NCBI GenBank assembly: GCA_009829735.1
Contig: CM020620.1
Coordinates: 310,001-374,000 of the forward strand
DNA from: Pyropia yezoensis
Taxonomy: Eukaryota > Rhodophyta > Bangiophyceae > Bangiales > Bangiaceae
DNA length: 64,000 bases
Reading direction: 5' to 3'
The position numbers and the translations under genes were made by a program. The stretch's first letter is position 1; every line of letters starts with the position of its first letter. Under the pieces are notes generated by a model that saw only the letters and a program-made list of their open reading frames with translations, did no database searches and had not been told where the DNA came from. Of this stretch, positions 1 through 10,032 are shown one piece after another.

Positions 1-1777
1 CCGGCCGCGGCTGATGTGGCCGCCGCTGCTGCCGCCGCTGCCGAGGCTGAAGGGGAAGAGGAGCGTTGGGAGGAGGGAGAGGAGGGGGAGGAGGGGGCGG
101 GGGCGGGGTCGACCACCGCCCTGCCGCCTCCGCCGTCGCCGCCGTCGCCGCCATCACCGCGGCCTACCGCGGCGGACACGGCGGCGGCTGGGGCGGCGGC
201 GGTGGCGGCGGCGGCCGCAGTGGCGGCGGCCGCAGTGGCGGCGGACGACGCCGCGGGGGCCTCGGGAGAACCCGCCGCCGCTGCCGCCACCGACGAGGCG
301 GTGGGCACAACGACGAGCCTGCCGCCTGTGTTTGTGGCGCCACCCACGGCTGGTGTGGTGGTGGAGGAGGACAGGGCGGCCACCACTGCCACGCCTGCAC
401 CCGCGACCGGCACCACCACCACCGCCACCGCCACCACTGCCACCGCCGCCGCTGCCACAGCCGCCGCGGCGACAGCCGCGGCTGCTGCTGCTGCTGCCGC
501 GGCCGCCGCCGACGTGGCATTGACGACGCCTGCTGTGGATGCTGGCGCGTCGCGGAACGTCCCGCCCGTCATCCCGACGGCAGCCGCGGCCGACTCCCCT
601 CCAGCGTCGGGCGCCCCCCTACCGACGGCGGCGGCGGCTGCGCCCGCACCCGCCACACCCGACCCGCCGGCGGCGGTCGACGTCAAGCCCCTGGAGACCG
701 CCGACGAGGCGGCGGCCGCCCCCGCGCCAACGGCGGCGGGCCTGCCCCCGCCGGCAGCGCCCGCGCCCGCGCCGGCGGCGGCGGCGGCCGCCACCGCCAC
801 CGCCGCCGCCGACGCCGACGCCCCGGCCGAGGGGGCTGTGCCGGCGTCGGCGGCAACGGCGGCGGCGGCGGCGGCGGCGGCCGCCGCCGTCGAGGCCGCC
901 TCGGTCCGACCCACCACCCCCCCCTCGCCCGTGTCGGTGGCTGGCGAGGAGGAGGAGGAGGAGGAGGAGGCGGCGGCGGTACGGGCACCGGCACCGGCCG
1001 CCGCCCGGGATGGCGGCGGCGGCGACGTGGCCGCGCCCCCCGCCCCCCGCCCGCCCGCCCCGCCCCCCCGCCCGCCCGCCCCGCCCCCCCCCCCCCCCCG
1101 CGGCGGTGGGGGTCGGGGCGGTGCCCGCGGGGGTGGAGCGGCGGCTCGCCGCCGCCGAGGCCGCGACGGCCGGCCTCCTTGCCGCGTCGTCGACGCTGCC
1201 ATCCCCCGCGGAGGTGGCCGCCGCGGCGGCCGCCACGGAGGACGCGGCGCTGCGGGTGGCGCTGGCGACCCCGTCCCCCGTCGCCGCAGCTTCCGCTGCC
1301 GCCGCTGCTGCTGCTGCTCCCGCTGCGGCTGCCGCCTCCCCCCCGCCCCGTGGGGGTGGCCCAACGACGGCGGAGCCGGCGGACCCGTCGTTGGGCCCCC
1401 GGGTGGGGTTGGCGGTGGCCGCGGGGGCGGGCGCCCCGCCCCCCCCGGCCGCCGACGCGGCGGCGGTGGCGTCCCCCCCCGCCACCGTCCTCGGCGCCGC
1501 CGCCGACGCGGTGACGGCGTGCGTGCTGGCCGCCGCCGCCGCCGCCACCGAGGCGCAGGCCCACACCGCCGCGGTCGTTGCCGCCGCCCGCCGGATTGCG
1601 GCGGCCGCCGCCGACGCAGACGCGGCGGCGGCCGCCGCGCGGGCGCGGGGGGGCGGCGGCCGGGCGGGCACGCCCCCGCCGGTCCCCGCCGGGGAGCTGT
1701 GTGCCACGTGTGCGGCAGCGGCGGCGGTGGCGGCGCCGGCCGCCCACCCGGGGGGCGGGTGTGGGGACCGGGCGAGT

Positions 1778-1817
<40 letters not shown>

Positions 1818-2078
1818 CGGGCAGTGGTGGTAGTGGGGCTGGTAGGGACGGCGGCGACGGTGGGGGTGGTGAGGGTGGTGGTGGGGGTGGGGGCGGCCGC
1901 CCGGCGTCGCGGCTGCTCGTGTCCCCCAGCGGTGACCAGGCGGCGCTGCTGACGACCGTGGCGATTGACCTGGCCACCGTCGACGCGGTGATGGCGTCGC
2001 ACCCGTCCATCGCGTCGGCGCGCGCGTTTGGCCGCCGCCGCCGCCGGGCGGGGGGGGGCGGGGTGGGGGGGCGAGGGC

Positions 2079-2126
<48 letters not shown>

Positions 2127-2929
2127 GGGCCCGCGGGGTCGTTGGCGGCACTGCCGAGGGGAAAGGGGGGGGGGGGATGGCGGCAGCAGGCGCGGCGGCC
2201 GCCGCCGCCGCGACGGCGGCAGAGGCCGCAGCGACGGCGGCGGTGGCGGCGGCGGCAGGGATGGATGCGCCGGCGGTGCCGCCGCTGCCCCGGACGCCGG
2301 CGCCGCTGTCGCCCCCATCGTCGACCGTTTCGTCTGGGGGGTCAACGGGGGAGGAGGAGGCCCCGCCGGGGGGCGTCGCCGCCGCCGCCGCCGCCGGTTC
2401 CACCTCTACAGCGGCGGCGGCGGCCGGCAGCAGCAGCAGCAGCGCCGCCGCCGCCGCCGACGGCGGGACGGTGGAGCTGGCGCTGGCGTACGTGGCCAAG
2501 CGGGGCGCCCGCGTGTCGGCGCGGTGGCTCGCCGCGCACGCGGCGGCGGCGCTGCCCGCCGAGGCGGTGCCCGTGCGGTTCTTTGAGGTGACGGGCTGGG
2601 GGGGGGCGCTCGACGGGTTGGACCGGTCGGCGCTCGCGGCGGCGACCGAGGCGCTGCCCGCCCTGGGCGAGTCCCCGGGGGGGGAGGGGGGCGCCGACGG
2701 CTCCCCCGCCGTGGACGCGGTGGGCCGCGCGGCAGGGCGGGGGGGGGCTTGCCGGCGGGTGGTGGGGGGGGCGGGGGGGGGGGGGGTGCGCTTTGCAGAC
2801 CCGCAGCCGCAGGACGGGGGGGGGGAGTGGGGGGGGCGCCCGGGCGTGACCGTCGGCGGGCGCCGCGTCAACCCGCCAACGTGGACGCCGCGGCGTAAGG
2901 GGCGGTTGCGGGCGCACCTGCGCCTCTAG
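1..2929 (+). CDS. Ala/Gly/Pro-rich protein, 5'-partial, function unknown
   Basis: An open frame enters at the window edge and reads to a TAG at 2927-2929, about 970 residues. It runs in one frame to the 16-C run at 1084-1099 and in the +1-shifted frame after it, so the true C count decides whether this is one ORF. Composition is extreme: long Ala, Pro and Gly tracts, an acidic Glu run near 948-970 and several GCC/GGC trinucleotide expansions. More normal composition appears near 1900-2040 (a segment with VAIDLATVDAVMASHPS) and in the last 150 residues (around 2470-2926), which look like a small folded region ending in a basic tail. I recognise no family. High GC alone keeps frames open, so reality rests on the normal-composition C-terminal part and the uninterrupted length. 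No start codon is visible in the window. Confidence 0.5.
1084..1099. repeat. poly-C run that shifts the reading frame
   Basis: Sixteen consecutive C lie inside the Pro-rich segment of the upstream gene. The Ala/Pro-rich frame before and the frame after differ by one base, so a one-base length error or polymorphism here splits the gene. Confidence 0.85.
1778..1813. repeat. 36-base poly-G run
   Basis: Thirty-six consecutive G on the coding strand encode a polyglycine tract. The frame is the same on both sides as assembled. Such a tract can form G-quadruplexes and is hard to sequence, so its length is uncertain. Confidence 0.9.
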
Positions 2930-2930
2930 A

Positions 2931-2959
2931 AAAAAAAAGAGGCGCCTGGCGCCTTTTTT
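2931..2959 (+). other. hairpin just after the stop codon
   Basis: An A-rich arm plus GGCGCC (2941-2946), one T, then GGCGCC (2948-2953) and six T form a strong inverted repeat directly after the TAG of the Ala-rich gene. It would fold in the 3' UTR. It resembles a bacterial terminator, but the setting is nuclear and eukaryotic, so the role is unknown. Confidence 0.5.
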
Positions 2960-3302
2960 CTTGTTTTGCTTTTCCGTATCGGGTGCGGATGACGAGTATT
3001 AGGTGCGAGGACTAAGGGGCCCACTCCAACCTGGGTGATGGCTTGCCACGACCTGGAAATCGTGGCCAAGCGGGTTTGGGTTGCTACGTGTGGGTTCATA
3101 AACCGAGGACCTCCATGGCAAAATGACCGAGAGCCCCCATGACGGTACCGGTGCGCAACCAGGGCGGCTACAAAGGGTCACACCATGACGGGTGCGTTGG
3201 TCGCGCACTGGGTGTGAGTGGCGCGCAAGAGTTGAACAACGGGGGCGGGGACAGCGGGAAGAAAAAAAAAAGGCGCAGACCACGCAGCGTCGCTTCTTTC
3301 GT

Positions 3303-4478
3303 CTAGAAGGTGGCCACACCCTTGGTCTTCTTCTGGTCACCGAGCTCAAAGTGCTTGCACCGGGCCAGCGTCTTGTGCGACTTGTATTTGCAGACGGTGC
3401 ACTCAAGGCGGAGGACCACCTTCTTGGTGGTCTTGGCCTAAGGGGTGGCTCAAACAGGGGTGCGACGACACAGGAGAGGCAAGCGTCGTCAAGAGGATAA
3501 ATAGGAACACAAGAGCGTGCGCACCCAGATGGAAACACAGAAGCGACAAAAGCATGTACCAACACGTACGAAGGCAACGTTAACAACTGTGCTTGGGCAC
3601 TTGAACGCACGACGCATACACGGCAGTCGCCAACCACCATTATGCGGGATGTCACATCGCGTCCCCGGCCACACTCAAATGTGCAGGGGAGGCCCAAACG
3701 CAACGTTCATCTTGGTAACACCCTACAACAGACGCCCTGTCTGAAACGGCCATGAGAAGCAGACGCACCGCACCGCGAGACACTCCCAGAACAGCAAGTC
3801 CAGGGCCGGCGCCCCGAACCCGGTACCACTCTCCTCACACGACTCCCAAAATGCTCCACGTACCTTCTTGTGGAACACGGGCTTCGTCTGCCCACCGTAC
3901 CCGCTCTGCTTCCGGTCGTAGCGACGCTTGCCCTGCGCAAACTTGGAGGCCTTCCCAGTCTTGTACTGGGTCACCTTGTGGAGAGCGTGCTTGCGGCACT
4001 CCTTCGCCGGGCAAAAGGTGTTCCGGGACTTCGGCACGACCACCTGAGCAGGAACAAACCACGCAACGAAAGCGACGACAGCACCAGCAAAAACCAAGCC
4101 GCACAGGCGAGCAGCCGCACGTGGTTGGCGCAAGAGACGCCCACATAACCGAAATAGCCGACAGCGGCAGAGGTAATGAAGGAGAAGCACGCCAAAAACC
4201 ACAAGCAAAGACAACGCAATCGACGCACTGATCAGAGTCCGTCCAGCCAACGCCAAACCGCAACAGGCAAGCAGCGATCCCTGCTCAATGACGGACACCC
4301 CAACAAAGGAAGATACGGCTTCTTGACAAAATCCTGGGCCGCCAACGTGCCAGCATCGCCACCCCAGAACGACAGACGGCGGACAGGACGCGCTCATAAC
4401 ACAGCGCGCCGCGGTCGCCTCGCCTAGACCCCGCAAAACAATAGAGCAGCGGCACGCACACGAAGGACCACGTACCAT
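3303..4478 (-). CDS. RPL36A: Ribosomal protein eL42 (RPL36A/RPL44), three exons
   Basis: A component of the large cytosolic ribosomal subunit near the E site. Coding exons are 4476-4478 (the ATG alone), 3864-4043 and 3303-3437, joined in phase 0 to give 105 residues, the usual length. The product begins M-VVVPKSR and contains the family signatures [25 protein letters not shown] and CKHFELG, with paired cysteines of the zinc site in exons 2 and 3, and ends at TAG 3303-3305. Both introns (4044-4475 and 3438-3863) begin GTACGT and end in CAG or TAG. An intron directly after the initiator ATG also occurs in yeast RPL42 genes, which supports this start. The near-perfect match to plant and yeast eL42 makes the assignment secure; the one-codon first exon is inferred from the donor motif. 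Confidence 0.93.
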
Positions 4479-5620
4479 GATGACGGCAAAAGCGTGACTG
4501 CAGCTCCGCGGCTTGTTCACCAACGCACCAACGTCGAGCGGCGCACACGCCGATGCGGACGAGAACGCGTCCGCACCACCGTGACACAGTCACCGTCGTG
4601 GCGACCACGGCAGCAGACGCGATCGTCGTCCTGCTGGGCCACTTTCATAATTCCGGGAACATTTCGGTTTGACGACCTGATCGAACGAGGGCACGCCGTC
4701 TACATACCTCGCGACATCTGTCCAGACTCACATTTAAAGTAGCACCCCAGACGATCGACATGTGTACCTATATGTCGCGAAGACTTGTTTTAAGTTATGA
4801 TTCGGATGAGAAAGTAGCCTGCGACTCAAAATGTGGGGTACCCTGTGCGCGGTCAGACGAGAAGGTCACGTGTTCTGCGACTGGCTCCTGGGTTGTCTCT
4901 GAGTGTTGTTTCAAAGAGTTGTGTCTGCGACCTCTGCTTTCCGACTCCGACGCCGCCACGGAGGCAACCGACACTTCCAGGGCCCAGCTCAAGAGTGTAT
5001 TCGATCGAGCAGAGGACAAGAGGTGGTCTGCCTTGAAGGCCACACCGTCGGGCAGAGGGGTCCCATACAGCGTGGTAACAAGAGCTCGCCCTCTCGGTAT
5101 GTTGCTCCATGCTGTACCTACGTCTGAAGTCTCTATCCATCGTTGTCTTCCCGAGAACTCGCGCCTTGAGTGGGGTATGCAGCCGATTCTGAATCCCATG
5201 CTCCTTCGTGTAAGAAAGAAACACGGTGATGCAAATGTTGTTCCCCGATGATTAAGACCTCCGAAGATCGGTTCTTCATCGTTCCCGTGAGTGTCTTGAG
5301 TTGGGCACGTATGTACAAACAGATGTGGGCCCTCATTCAATCCCCAAGCAAAAAATGGCCGTAGCTCAACCGAGATAGATGGCGCCGTCTCAGTGCATCT
5401 CGTCGGCGCTGTGCGCATGTCTAAACATATACGTACTGTACAAGCTCTGGCCTGCTGTGGCGATGCGGCTGTGCCATCTGCTCAGCTCCTTTCCCCCCAC
5501 CGCGCACTAATAACAGCACCACCAGCGGCGCCGCGTGCCGCGGCAGGCTCGCAACACAGAGAGGCAGAGCAAATAATGTCAGGTATCTATTGAAAACCAT
5601 CACAAAAATCTACCCAAATG
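4479..5620. other. Intergenic, no recognised gene
   Basis: Composition drops to moderate GC here. The largest ATG-started open frame is on the minus strand, 4795-5418 (207 codons), with an overlapping frame of 163 codons on the plus strand. Neither resembles a known family nor shows domain-like composition. It probably holds the eL42 promoter next to 4478 and the flank of the tRNA gene. Confidence 0.4.
5604..5608 (-). terminator. RNA polymerase III T-run terminator
   Basis: Five T on the minus strand begin 13 nt after the tRNA-Glu 3' end, the usual Pol III stop signal. Confidence 0.65.
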
Positions 5621-5705
5621 TTCCGCGTCCGGGAATTGAACCCGGGCCACCTGTGAACGACCTGTCGATGAGAGACAGGTATCCTAACCACTAGACTAAC
5701 GCGGA
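5621..5705 (-). tRNA. trnE-CTC: tRNA-Glu(CTC) with a 13-nt intron
   Basis: The minus strand folds as a cloverleaf: acceptor TCCGCGT (5699-5705) pairs with ACGCGGA (5622-5628), discriminator A at 5621. The D arm reads TAGTCTAGTGGTTAGGATA, typical of eukaryotic tRNA-Glu. The T arm is CCGGG-TTCAATT-CCCGG. Anticodon stem CCTGT and loop CTCTCA give anticodon CTC. The matching ACAGG nearest the stem is preceded by 13 extra bases (5656-5668), placing an intron between positions 37 and 38, the canonical nuclear site. Exon 1 is 5669-5705 and exon 2 is 5621-5655. Without the intron both the anticodon loop and the variable loop would be too long. CCA is not encoded. Confidence 0.93.
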
Positions 5706-6195
5706 CGCTCGAGGAGAGTAAATTATACAACAATTACAATGCATAATATGAAATTCAAGTAGACATTCTGAATACATTTAATGCCGGTCCTGCTCTGCAC
5801 GGCCACCCGGCCAAAACGTTAGCGGAGCCGAGGGAGGCAGCCGCCGCTGTCACCACCACTTTGGCGACCAACAGTCTGGCTGGTCCTCGTGCATGTGTCA
5901 AGCGGACGGCTTGAAGGAATTTCCTTATTCACATTTGCCATGGAGAGCAATCGCTGCTAAATTCGTCTTTGAACAGACGAGCTCCATCCGTGCCACGTTT
6001 TTACATACTTAAGCGTGGATCTCATCACCTTTATGTGTGCAATTTAACACGTTTTATTCGTGCTCGAAGCAGTCGGCTTCATGCGCCCAAAAACACGAGT
6101 TCCATTCACGCTCGACTCGTACAGTACAGGGACAAGCACACCCGAGGCATGTTGTACTACGCTGCCACTACCACCACTACCACACCACCACCAAC

Positions 6196-7688
6196 ATGGC
6201 GCCCGGTCCCCATGCGGGCAACCGCTTCCGTCCTGCGTACTCGTCTACGCCCCGTTTCGAATATCCGCCGCTCATCCTCGACGCCTTCTCGCCTCGCCCA
6301 CCCTTGCCGTACGTACCGCCCGCCAAGGCGAGACGGCTACGGCCGTTGGACGGCGTCGCCGCCTTCATGGCCTCGTTTGAAGAGCAGCCATCAACCGCAG
6401 CCACCGCCGCCGCGACTGCCCGCGCTGCCTACTTGACACCCGCTCGCAAACGGCAGGAGCGGGCGGCCAAACGGCGGGCAGCACGGCGGGAGGCGGTGGC
6501 AGCCGCGACAGCTGCATGGGAAGCCAAGCAGCAGCGGCTGGCGGCCGCCGCCGCGGCAGCAGCCGATGGGAAAAAGGGCGGCAGCGGAAAGAGTGGTGAT
6601 GACGCCGTAGCGGCCAAGGCGGAAGCGATGGCTGACGGTGCTGGGCCCACGGTTGGGACGGCGGAAAGTAATGCCGCCCCTGAGGAGGATGACGCGGAGC
6701 TACTGGCGCGGATGGGTAACCTGTACAATACGGTTTTTGTGGCTAACCTGGTACGTTCGCAGTTGTCACGGAAGGTGTCGAGCTTGTGGTGACCGGAAAG
6801 GGAGCTTCGCTGGCGCTGCTGATGGCCTTGCGCATGGAAGACTAACGTAGTACGCTGCTATGTTTGTGGATGAATGTTGCTCTTGACCTCGCTCGCTGAC
6901 CTCCTCCTAATCCCTCGCCCCCGTGCCCTCGGTCCCCTTTCCCTGCCCCCCAGGCACCCGTCACTACCGAGCGCATCCTCCGTCGCGACTTTGAGGCGTT
7001 TGGTCCAATCGTGGCTGTGCGGCAACCGACCCCTCCGGCCACCCCTCCCCGACTACCTAGGCCCTACGCTTTTATTGAGTACGCCTCTGAGCGGGACGCA
7101 CGGGAGGCGTACAAGTCGGCGAATGGGCGCAAGCTGGACGGCCGCCGGCTGGTCGTTGACATGGCCCGCGGAGGCACCGCACCAGGCTGGCGGCCACGAC
7201 GGCTCATGGGAGAGCCACCGCCCCCGCTACCACCTGGTGGCGTGAGCATTGCTGTCCGGCCCGGCGGCGTGATCGACTCGCGTGGGCGCGGCGGTGGGGA
7301 CTACCGGGAGCGGGACCGTGACCGTGACCGACTGGGCGTCGGAGAGTACCGTCGCGGTGTTGGTGGTGGTGGCGGCGGGGGCTACGATGCTCACCGGCCG
7401 GGGGGCGGCGGCAGCGGCGGCTACGACCGGGGCGCATACGAGCGACTCGGGGGGGGAGGGCGGGATGGTCGCGGCATCGGCCGGGACGGCCGCGGCGGCC
7501 GCGACGGTCGCGACGGCCGTGACGGTGGCCGCGAGCGAGGCCGGGAGCGGGACCGAGACCGCGACCGTAATCGCGACCGCGACGGCGGGCGTGATGGCCG
7601 GGAGCACGGTGGCTCCAAGGGCGGCTGGACCCGGGGTGGGAGTGCAGGTGGGGGCCTCTCTATTCGCGACCGACTGGGTAGCCGGTGA
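6196..7688 (+). CDS. SNRNP70: U1 snRNP 70 kDa protein (U1-70K), two exons
   Basis: U1-70K binds stem-loop I of U1 snRNA and helps recognise 5' splice sites in the nucleus. Exon 1 is 6196-6750 and exon 2 is 6954-7688, joined in phase 0 to 429 residues. The N-terminus has the family pattern of a Pro-rich segment (RPPLPYVPP, then PLDGVAAFMASFEE) before a basic helix. The RRM starts at VFVANL at the end of exon 1 and continues with RDFEAFGPI and RNP1-like YAFIEYAS. The diagnostic GWRPRRL motif follows, then a long RD/RG/DRDRDR tail. The intron (6751-6953) starts GTACGT and ends in a pyrimidine stretch plus CAG. The ATG chosen opens the conserved N-terminal region. The Ala-rich insertion before the RRM is lineage-specific. 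It is convergent with the TBP gene. Confidence 0.93.
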
Positions 7689-7755
7689 CGCGCAACGCGA
7701 CGTGCTGGGATCCTGGAAAAATGTACTTCACATGTCGAAGCCGTCGGCACTGACG

Positions 7756-7814
7756 AGTGTGCGAGTGCGGTGAGCATTGCAGCGTAGTGTGCGAGTGCGG
7801 TGAGCATTGCAGCG
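7756..7814. repeat. 29-bp tandem duplication between convergent genes
   Basis: A 29-bp unit beginning AGTGTGCGAGTGCGG is repeated once with a 30-bp period (7756-7784 and 7786-7814), identical by eye. It lies between the 3' ends of U1-70K and TBP. Confidence 0.85.
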
Positions 7815-8020
7815 GGGACTCTCCTCACGGACCATGTGAAGGGTCAAAAATCTTTGCATTGCGCGGCCACACGAGGGGCAACACAACCGAGGAAAAAGAT
7901 TAAAAAAGGAGTCGTAGACGTAGACGTAAGCATCACAAAAAAGAGAGAAGGAGATAACGAAACAAGGGGGCCCTATACAAACCGATTTGGCCATGCCCCC
8001 CACCCCCCGACCATCCCCAC

Positions 8021-8791
8021 TCAAGCCGCCGGTGGTGCCGTTACTGCTGGTGCCGCATTGGGCCGCGACTTGCGGAACTGCAGCAGCACGTGGTAGATGT
8101 TGTTGAAAGCGTCGTAGATCTCCTGCCGCAGTTTGGCACCCGTCAGCACCACCTTGCCCGACACAAAGATAAGCAGCACAATCTTTGGGTTGATCATCCG
8201 GTAGATGAGCCCCGGGAACAGCTCTGGCTCGTAAGAGCAAAACATGTGGTGACCGTGGGAGAGCCCCTCGAGGCGAACGGGGAAGTTGACATCGCAAGAC
8301 GCGACAATGTTTTGGACCTTGAACTCGGTGAAGCGGGCCGACGCGTATCCGAGCTTTTGAATGATCCGCGCGTACTTGCGCGACGCCAGCTTGGACGCGT
8401 CCTCACTCTTGGCTCCCGTCACCACAATCTTGCCCGATGAAAAAATGAGGGCGGTGGTCTTGGGCTCCCGAATGCGCATGACCACCGCGGCAAACCGCTT
8501 GGGATTATACTCGGCGTTGCGCGCCTGCATAGCAATGGTCTTGAGTTCGAGGGATACGCCCAGGTTGGTCGTGGCCACCACGTTCTGAATCTGCGGCACA
8601 ATGCCGTGGGAGCCGGGGCCGGCGGCCACGGCGGGGGTGGGGGTGGTCGCGGGCACAGCGGCAGCTCCACCGGCAGGAGTGGCGGCTCCACCGGCAGCGC
8701 CGGCCGCTCCCGCCGCGCCCGCGGCGGGGGTGCCCCCAGGGTACGCCGCGCCACCGGTGGAAGAGCCCGCAGGGCCCGCCATCGCCGACAT
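8021..8791 (-). CDS. TBP: TATA-box-binding protein
   Basis: TBP nucleates preinitiation complexes for all three nuclear RNA polymerases. The 256-residue product starts at ATG 8791 (MSAMAGPAG). About 75 residues of Ala/Gly/Pro-rich N-terminus precede the saddle core, which begins [15 protein letters not shown]. The two direct repeats are clear: [20 protein letters not shown] and [15 protein letters not shown] in the first, [16 protein letters not shown] and [13 protein letters not shown] in the second. The core ends [11 protein letters not shown] and is followed by a short Ala/Pro tail; stop TGA at 8021-8023. No intron interrupts the gene. An in-frame GTG lies just upstream, but the ATG is the natural start. 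Confidence 0.96.
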   Translation of the reverse strand: MSAMAGPAGSSTGGAAYPGGTPAAGAAGAAGAAGGAATPAGGAAAVPATTPTPAVAAGPGSHGIVPQIQNVVATTNLGVSLELKTIAMQARNAEYNPKRFAAVVMRIREPKTTALIFSSGKIVVTGAKSEDASKLASRKYARIIQKLGYASARFTEFKVQNIVASCDVNFPVRLEGLSHGHHMFCSYEPELFPGLIYRMINPKIVLLIFVSGKVVLTGAKLRQEIYDAFNNIYHVLLQFRKSRPNAAPAVTAPPAA

Positions 8792-10032
8792 GGAGCACAC
8801 GCGCGAGAGGATGCACGGGGCGGTTGCTCAACAAACGGAGGAGGATGGGCACGAATAAAGCGCCCTCGCTGATGAGAGCCGGCAAGCGGCGGCAGCAGCG
8901 GCAGCAGGGGTAGCTGGGTGAGCGGCAAGCGGCGGCAGCGGCGGCACCCACAATCGCACGCCCAGAAGGGCAGGCACACACACGTCCGAAGCGGCCGCAC
9001 ACAGAAATACCAACGGCACACCCGCCGACAACGCACCGCCGCGCGCAACGCAAATCGGCTGGAGGCACGACGGCAGCAGCGGTGGCACGCGGCAGCGGCA
9101 CGTTGACAGGGCGAGGCAGGAGGGTAGGTCGGCGGGCGGGCGGGCGAGAGGGCGGGCGAGCGGGCGGTAGGTGGGCGCGGCGCGGACGGAGGGGAGGGGA
9201 CGGGGCGGCACGGACGGTGACGGTTGTGACGGCGCGCGCAGCGTGGTGACGCGCGTGCGGCCGCCAGCAGGAGGGGGCGCGGCGGGTGGGTCGTGGCCGG
9301 GGGGCACTCGGGTGGGTCTGGCTGTTGGGTGCGGGGCGCCCGGGGTCGCTTTTAAAGGTCTGTCCGCGGTGATTACATACCCGCAAACGTCATGGCGGCC
9401 ATTAGGTAGCGTTTAATTCCCCGTTCCCATTGAGAAGTTCTCTGCATCGAACATCCAGTCAAGAAACTTTGACCAGTGCGCGAGAGTGCAAATATGACTC
9501 GTGCGTCGACACTTGGCATTGAATCTTCAGGCTCTGAGCAATATCTTCCACACATGCGACTTATCAGGGCGCGTTCCGCCACCACCGCGAGCTCTATCGC
9601 CACAGAGCATTCCTTTTCATTGGCGCAACCCGGTCGCACGGCACAAAGAAGGCCGGCACTCGCAGACATCGCGTGCGTCGGTGGAGGCTCGGTCTGTGAC
9701 GTTTCCGCCTCCTGTTGGCGACCCCCCTGCCGCCCCTGACGTCGCGTGGCTGCCTCGGCGGCCGCGACGCCCGCCCCCCTCCCCGCCCATCCCCCTGGAG
9801 CGCTTGTGACACTATTTTCCTCCCCGACTTGGCCGGCTGCAGTGCAGTGCACGAGTGGAGGAGCCCACTGGCGTGGCAGCCAGGCACCTTCCCTCCTTTC
9901 CGCCGTGGGTGCGGCCGCCACCGTCTGGGCCAGGCCTCGGCACCCCCCATTGGCGGGGCGCCCTCCTTCCTATCTCTACCCCCCTCTCCCTCTGTTCCCA
10001 ACCTTTCCCTCACCCCCCCCCGTTCTGTGGAC
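8792..10032. other. Divergent intergenic region between TBP and NhaD
   Basis: This holds the upstream regions of both divergent genes. It is GC-rich with G/C-tract repeats (9120-9300). A TATA-like TTTTAAAG lies near 9350. The NhaD frame stays open upstream to about 9715 without a better start. I recognise no other gene. Confidence 0.4.

Noticed and set aside
14-2917. Other long open frames on both strands of the first 3 kb
   Set aside because: They are Arg-, Gly- or Ala-rich translations of the same GCC/GGC tracts; only the frame with a normal-composition C-terminus was kept.
2931-2959. Intrinsic bacterial terminator
   Set aside because: Surrounding genes are nuclear with spliceosomal introns; the hairpin is kept only as an unexplained 3' UTR structure.
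4795-5418. 207-codon minus-strand frame between eL42 and tRNA-Glu
   Set aside because: No recognisable domain, no conserved context, and an overlapping frame of similar length on the other strand; probably chance.
5621-5705. Reading the tRNA without an intron, or as tRNA-Asp
   Set aside because: Without an intron the anticodon loop has 9 nt and the variable loop about 15 nt; the D arm and CTC anticodon fit Glu.
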